Shown piece by piece: positions 20,714-22,234 of a stretch of DNA of 22,234 nucleotides. This stretch comes from a virus, in the IMG/VR virus record IMGVR_UViG_3300028557_000211, positions 1 to 22,234 of that record, one strand, 5' to 3'. A program made the position numbers and the translations under genes. The notes below the pieces were generated by a model. That model saw nothing but the letters and a program-made list of their open reading frames with translations. It made no database searches and had not been told where the DNA came from. Each line of letters starts with the position of its first letter. Positions within the stretch are counted from its first letter, which is position 1.

Positions 20714-22234
20714 CATTCTTTCCTTAAATCACGAGAATAGTGGTCAACCCTATCGTGTTCGGTTGGGGTTAACAATAAAATTCCAGAGGTAATTACTCCC
20801 TTTTTAGTTTCTTGATACATAAAGCTCATCCACGTTTGTTCAAAAGGTGATTGAAATTTTGTATCTAAAAACATTTTTTGATTACCAGTTCTGCTAACAA
20901 TTTGTGGCCAATTACAGTAAAAAATTTCACCTTTAGCATAAGGAACTCCCTTATGAGATAAAACTTCATTAAATTGTGTTTTAGGAGCATTGGTATCTAA
21001 ACCAATTTCAGGTAGTCTAGGTTTACCTGGCCAAAATTCTGTCCTAATATGTTGTGGAACATTGTACCAAGCCCAGCACGTTCCATTATCACCATAAAAT
21101 TCAGTGTAATTTAACTTTAAGAAATCTAAATTTTCTTTTTTGATAATTTCTAAAGACTTACTGTATAAGTTAGGAACATATCTATTGAATCCATTTCTAC
21201 AAACCTTACCTTCATTTGGATAAAAATTCATGTCATCCTCAAAAAATAAATAATAGTCCAAATCAGTTTCATTTTGGAAGTGTTCTGCAATCCATTGTCT
21301 ACCCCCGCATATTCCCAAATTATCTTTTTTAATATGTTCAAATCCAAATTCTTTGCAAATCTCCGAGTATTCCGCGGTAGTTGACAAATCACTAGAGTTA
21401 TCAAGTAAAAATTTGGTTGTTTTGTTTAGATAATCTTTATCGTAAGCCAACATCGAATCAATTAGTGTTCTAAATTGTTTTGGACTGTTAAACGTAATTA
21501 CGTAAAGACCTACTTTGTTTGTATCTAAATTATTTACAACTTGGACTGAACTTTCATTTTTAACTTTAAGTGTGTCATTCTTTAAGTCTTCAAAAAACTT
21601 ACCGACTAATCCATTGCCTTCAATTTCAAAATAATTGAATAGGTCTGAATGTTTATAGCACATGATACTGAATATTGATTCTTCAGTACCCATGTATCCT
21701 TCTTCTAAAGTGCTTTTTAACAATCCATAATAAATTCCATTAACATCACTAATTGTGTGTTTAGGACCTCCAAAAAAACCACCTCTTGCAACTTTGGTTA
21801 CTTTATTACCGGCGATGGAATTTAACTTGTTATATTCAAATCCATGAATTTCTCTTTCTGCATCATAAGGAAAACTAACAAATGAAAATTTGGAGATATA
21901 TTTAGATAAGTTGTTCAAAACTTTATCATGAGTAAAATAACCTGGATGTACGGTATTTGTTAATCCACCATCAATCCAAAACATATATTCCGAATTGAAT
22001 TGGTCCATGATTTTAGCGTCATGTAACAAAAACATTTTTGACATTACCAATGGATTGTAGTTTTCCAAACGACCTTGTGTAGATTCTTTCAACCAACCAG
22101 ATTGGGTATACCATTCAGGATTAGTTCTAATTTTTTGAACCAATGAAAAAAATTCAGAGTTAGTAAACCAACTTAATGGTCTAGTAATAAATTGAGTATT
22201 TTCAGTGTTTCTTCTCTCAAAAACGAAAGATTTT
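20710..22234 (-). CDS. YibB-like plus GT-A glycosyltransferase, partial (5' end beyond right edge)
   Basis: The frame is open from the stop at 20710 to the right edge, about 508 codons, so the start lies outside the window; the TTG at 22143 is not needed as a start. The N-terminal half resembles HtrL/YibB proteins, with LVMSKMFLLHDA and YMFWIDGGLTNTV, followed by an RGGFFGG segment. The C-terminal half is a GT-A glycosyltransferase: VGLYVITFNSPKQFRTLI, DNLGICGGRQWI and the acidic metal site FFEDDMNFY (about 21225-21245). Together they suggest sugar transfer, perhaps to DNA bases, virion glycans or host surface polysaccharide; the acceptor cannot be told. It shares a 4-nt tail-to-tail overlap with the HNH gene. 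Confidence 0.75.
   Translation of the reverse strand, partial: KSFVFERRNTENTQFITRPLSWFTNSEFFSLVQKIRTNPEWYTQSGWLKESTQGRLENYNPLVMSKMFLLHDAKIMDQFNSEYMFWIDGGLTNTVHPGYFTHDKVLNNLSKYISKFSFVSFPYDAEREIHGFEYNKLNSIAGNKVTKVARGGFFGGPKHTISDVNGIYYGLLKSTLEEGYMGTEESIFSIMCYKHSDLFNYFEIEGNGLVGKFFEDLKNDTLKVKNESSVQVVNNLDTNKVGLYVITFNSPKQFRTLIDSMLAYDKDYLNKTTKFLLDNSSDLSTTAEYSEICKEFGFEHIKKDNLGICGGRQWIAEHFQNETDLDYYLFFEDDMNFYPNEGKVCRNGFNRYVPNLYSKSLEIIKKENLDFLKLNYTEFYGDNGTCWAWYNVPQHIRTEFWPGKPRLPEIGLDTNAPKTQFNEVLSHKGVPYAKGEIFYCNWPQIVSRTGNQKMFLDTKFQSPFEQTWMSFMYQETKKGVITSGILLLTPTEHDRVDHYSRDLRKEC

Noticed and set aside
1-22234. tRNA genes, CRISPR arrays, integrase or attachment sites
   Set aside because: Gaps are too short for most of these, and no cloverleaf, regular repeats or recombinase motifs were seen.

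Overview
The window is part of the genome of a large, AT-rich, T4-like contractile-tailed phage (myovirus). Recognisable parts are a family-B DNA polymerase (gp43-like), contractile sheath (gp18-like), tail tube (gp19-like), neck and tail-completion proteins (gp13-, gp14- and gp15-like), a gp26-like baseplate or tail-chaperone protein, and a tape-measure-like protein. Almost no gene has a Shine-Dalgarno sequence and leaders are A/T-rich. That would suit a Bacteroidota host, but this is an inference with no direct marker.

Layout. 1-10378 is a leftward structural block. In transcription order it runs gp14-like neck protein, small zinc ribbon, gp15-like protein, giant sheath, HAD-family protein, tail tube, a Vsr-type homing endonuclease, gp26-like protein with an out-of-frame 3' extension, and a tape-measure-like protein cut by the left edge. 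One small rightward ribbon-helix-helix (RHH) gene sits between sheath and gp15. 10454-15268 is a rightward block: SNF2-family helicase, a manganese-type superoxide dismutase fused to a nuclease-like domain, gp13-like neck protein, and a small virion-type protein. 15265-19876 is leftward: an RHH-HNH cassette, DNA polymerase, a 165-residue unknown, and a BppU-like tail protein. 19957-20713 is a second, rightward RHH-HNH cassette. 20710 to the right edge is a leftward two-domain glycosyltransferase-type gene cut by the edge.

Most notable: (1) two copies of a two-gene mobile unit, RHH protein plus HNH endonuclease, joined by exactly the same 20-nt overlap; (2) the superoxide dismutase-nuclease fusion next to a SNF2 helicase; (3) a likely programmed +1 (or -2) frameshift at TTT_TTT_CGC in the gp26-like gene; (4) a homing-endonuclease start codon buried in a perfect 13-bp hairpin whose loop holds a promoter-like motif, as in T4 I-TevI control; (5) the motif (A)TATTTAT upstream of at least eleven genes on both strands, often only 4-5 nt before ATG, which would give nearly leaderless late mRNAs.

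No intergenic stretch exceeds 300 bases. I saw no tRNA, rRNA, CRISPR array, insertion sequence or integrase.
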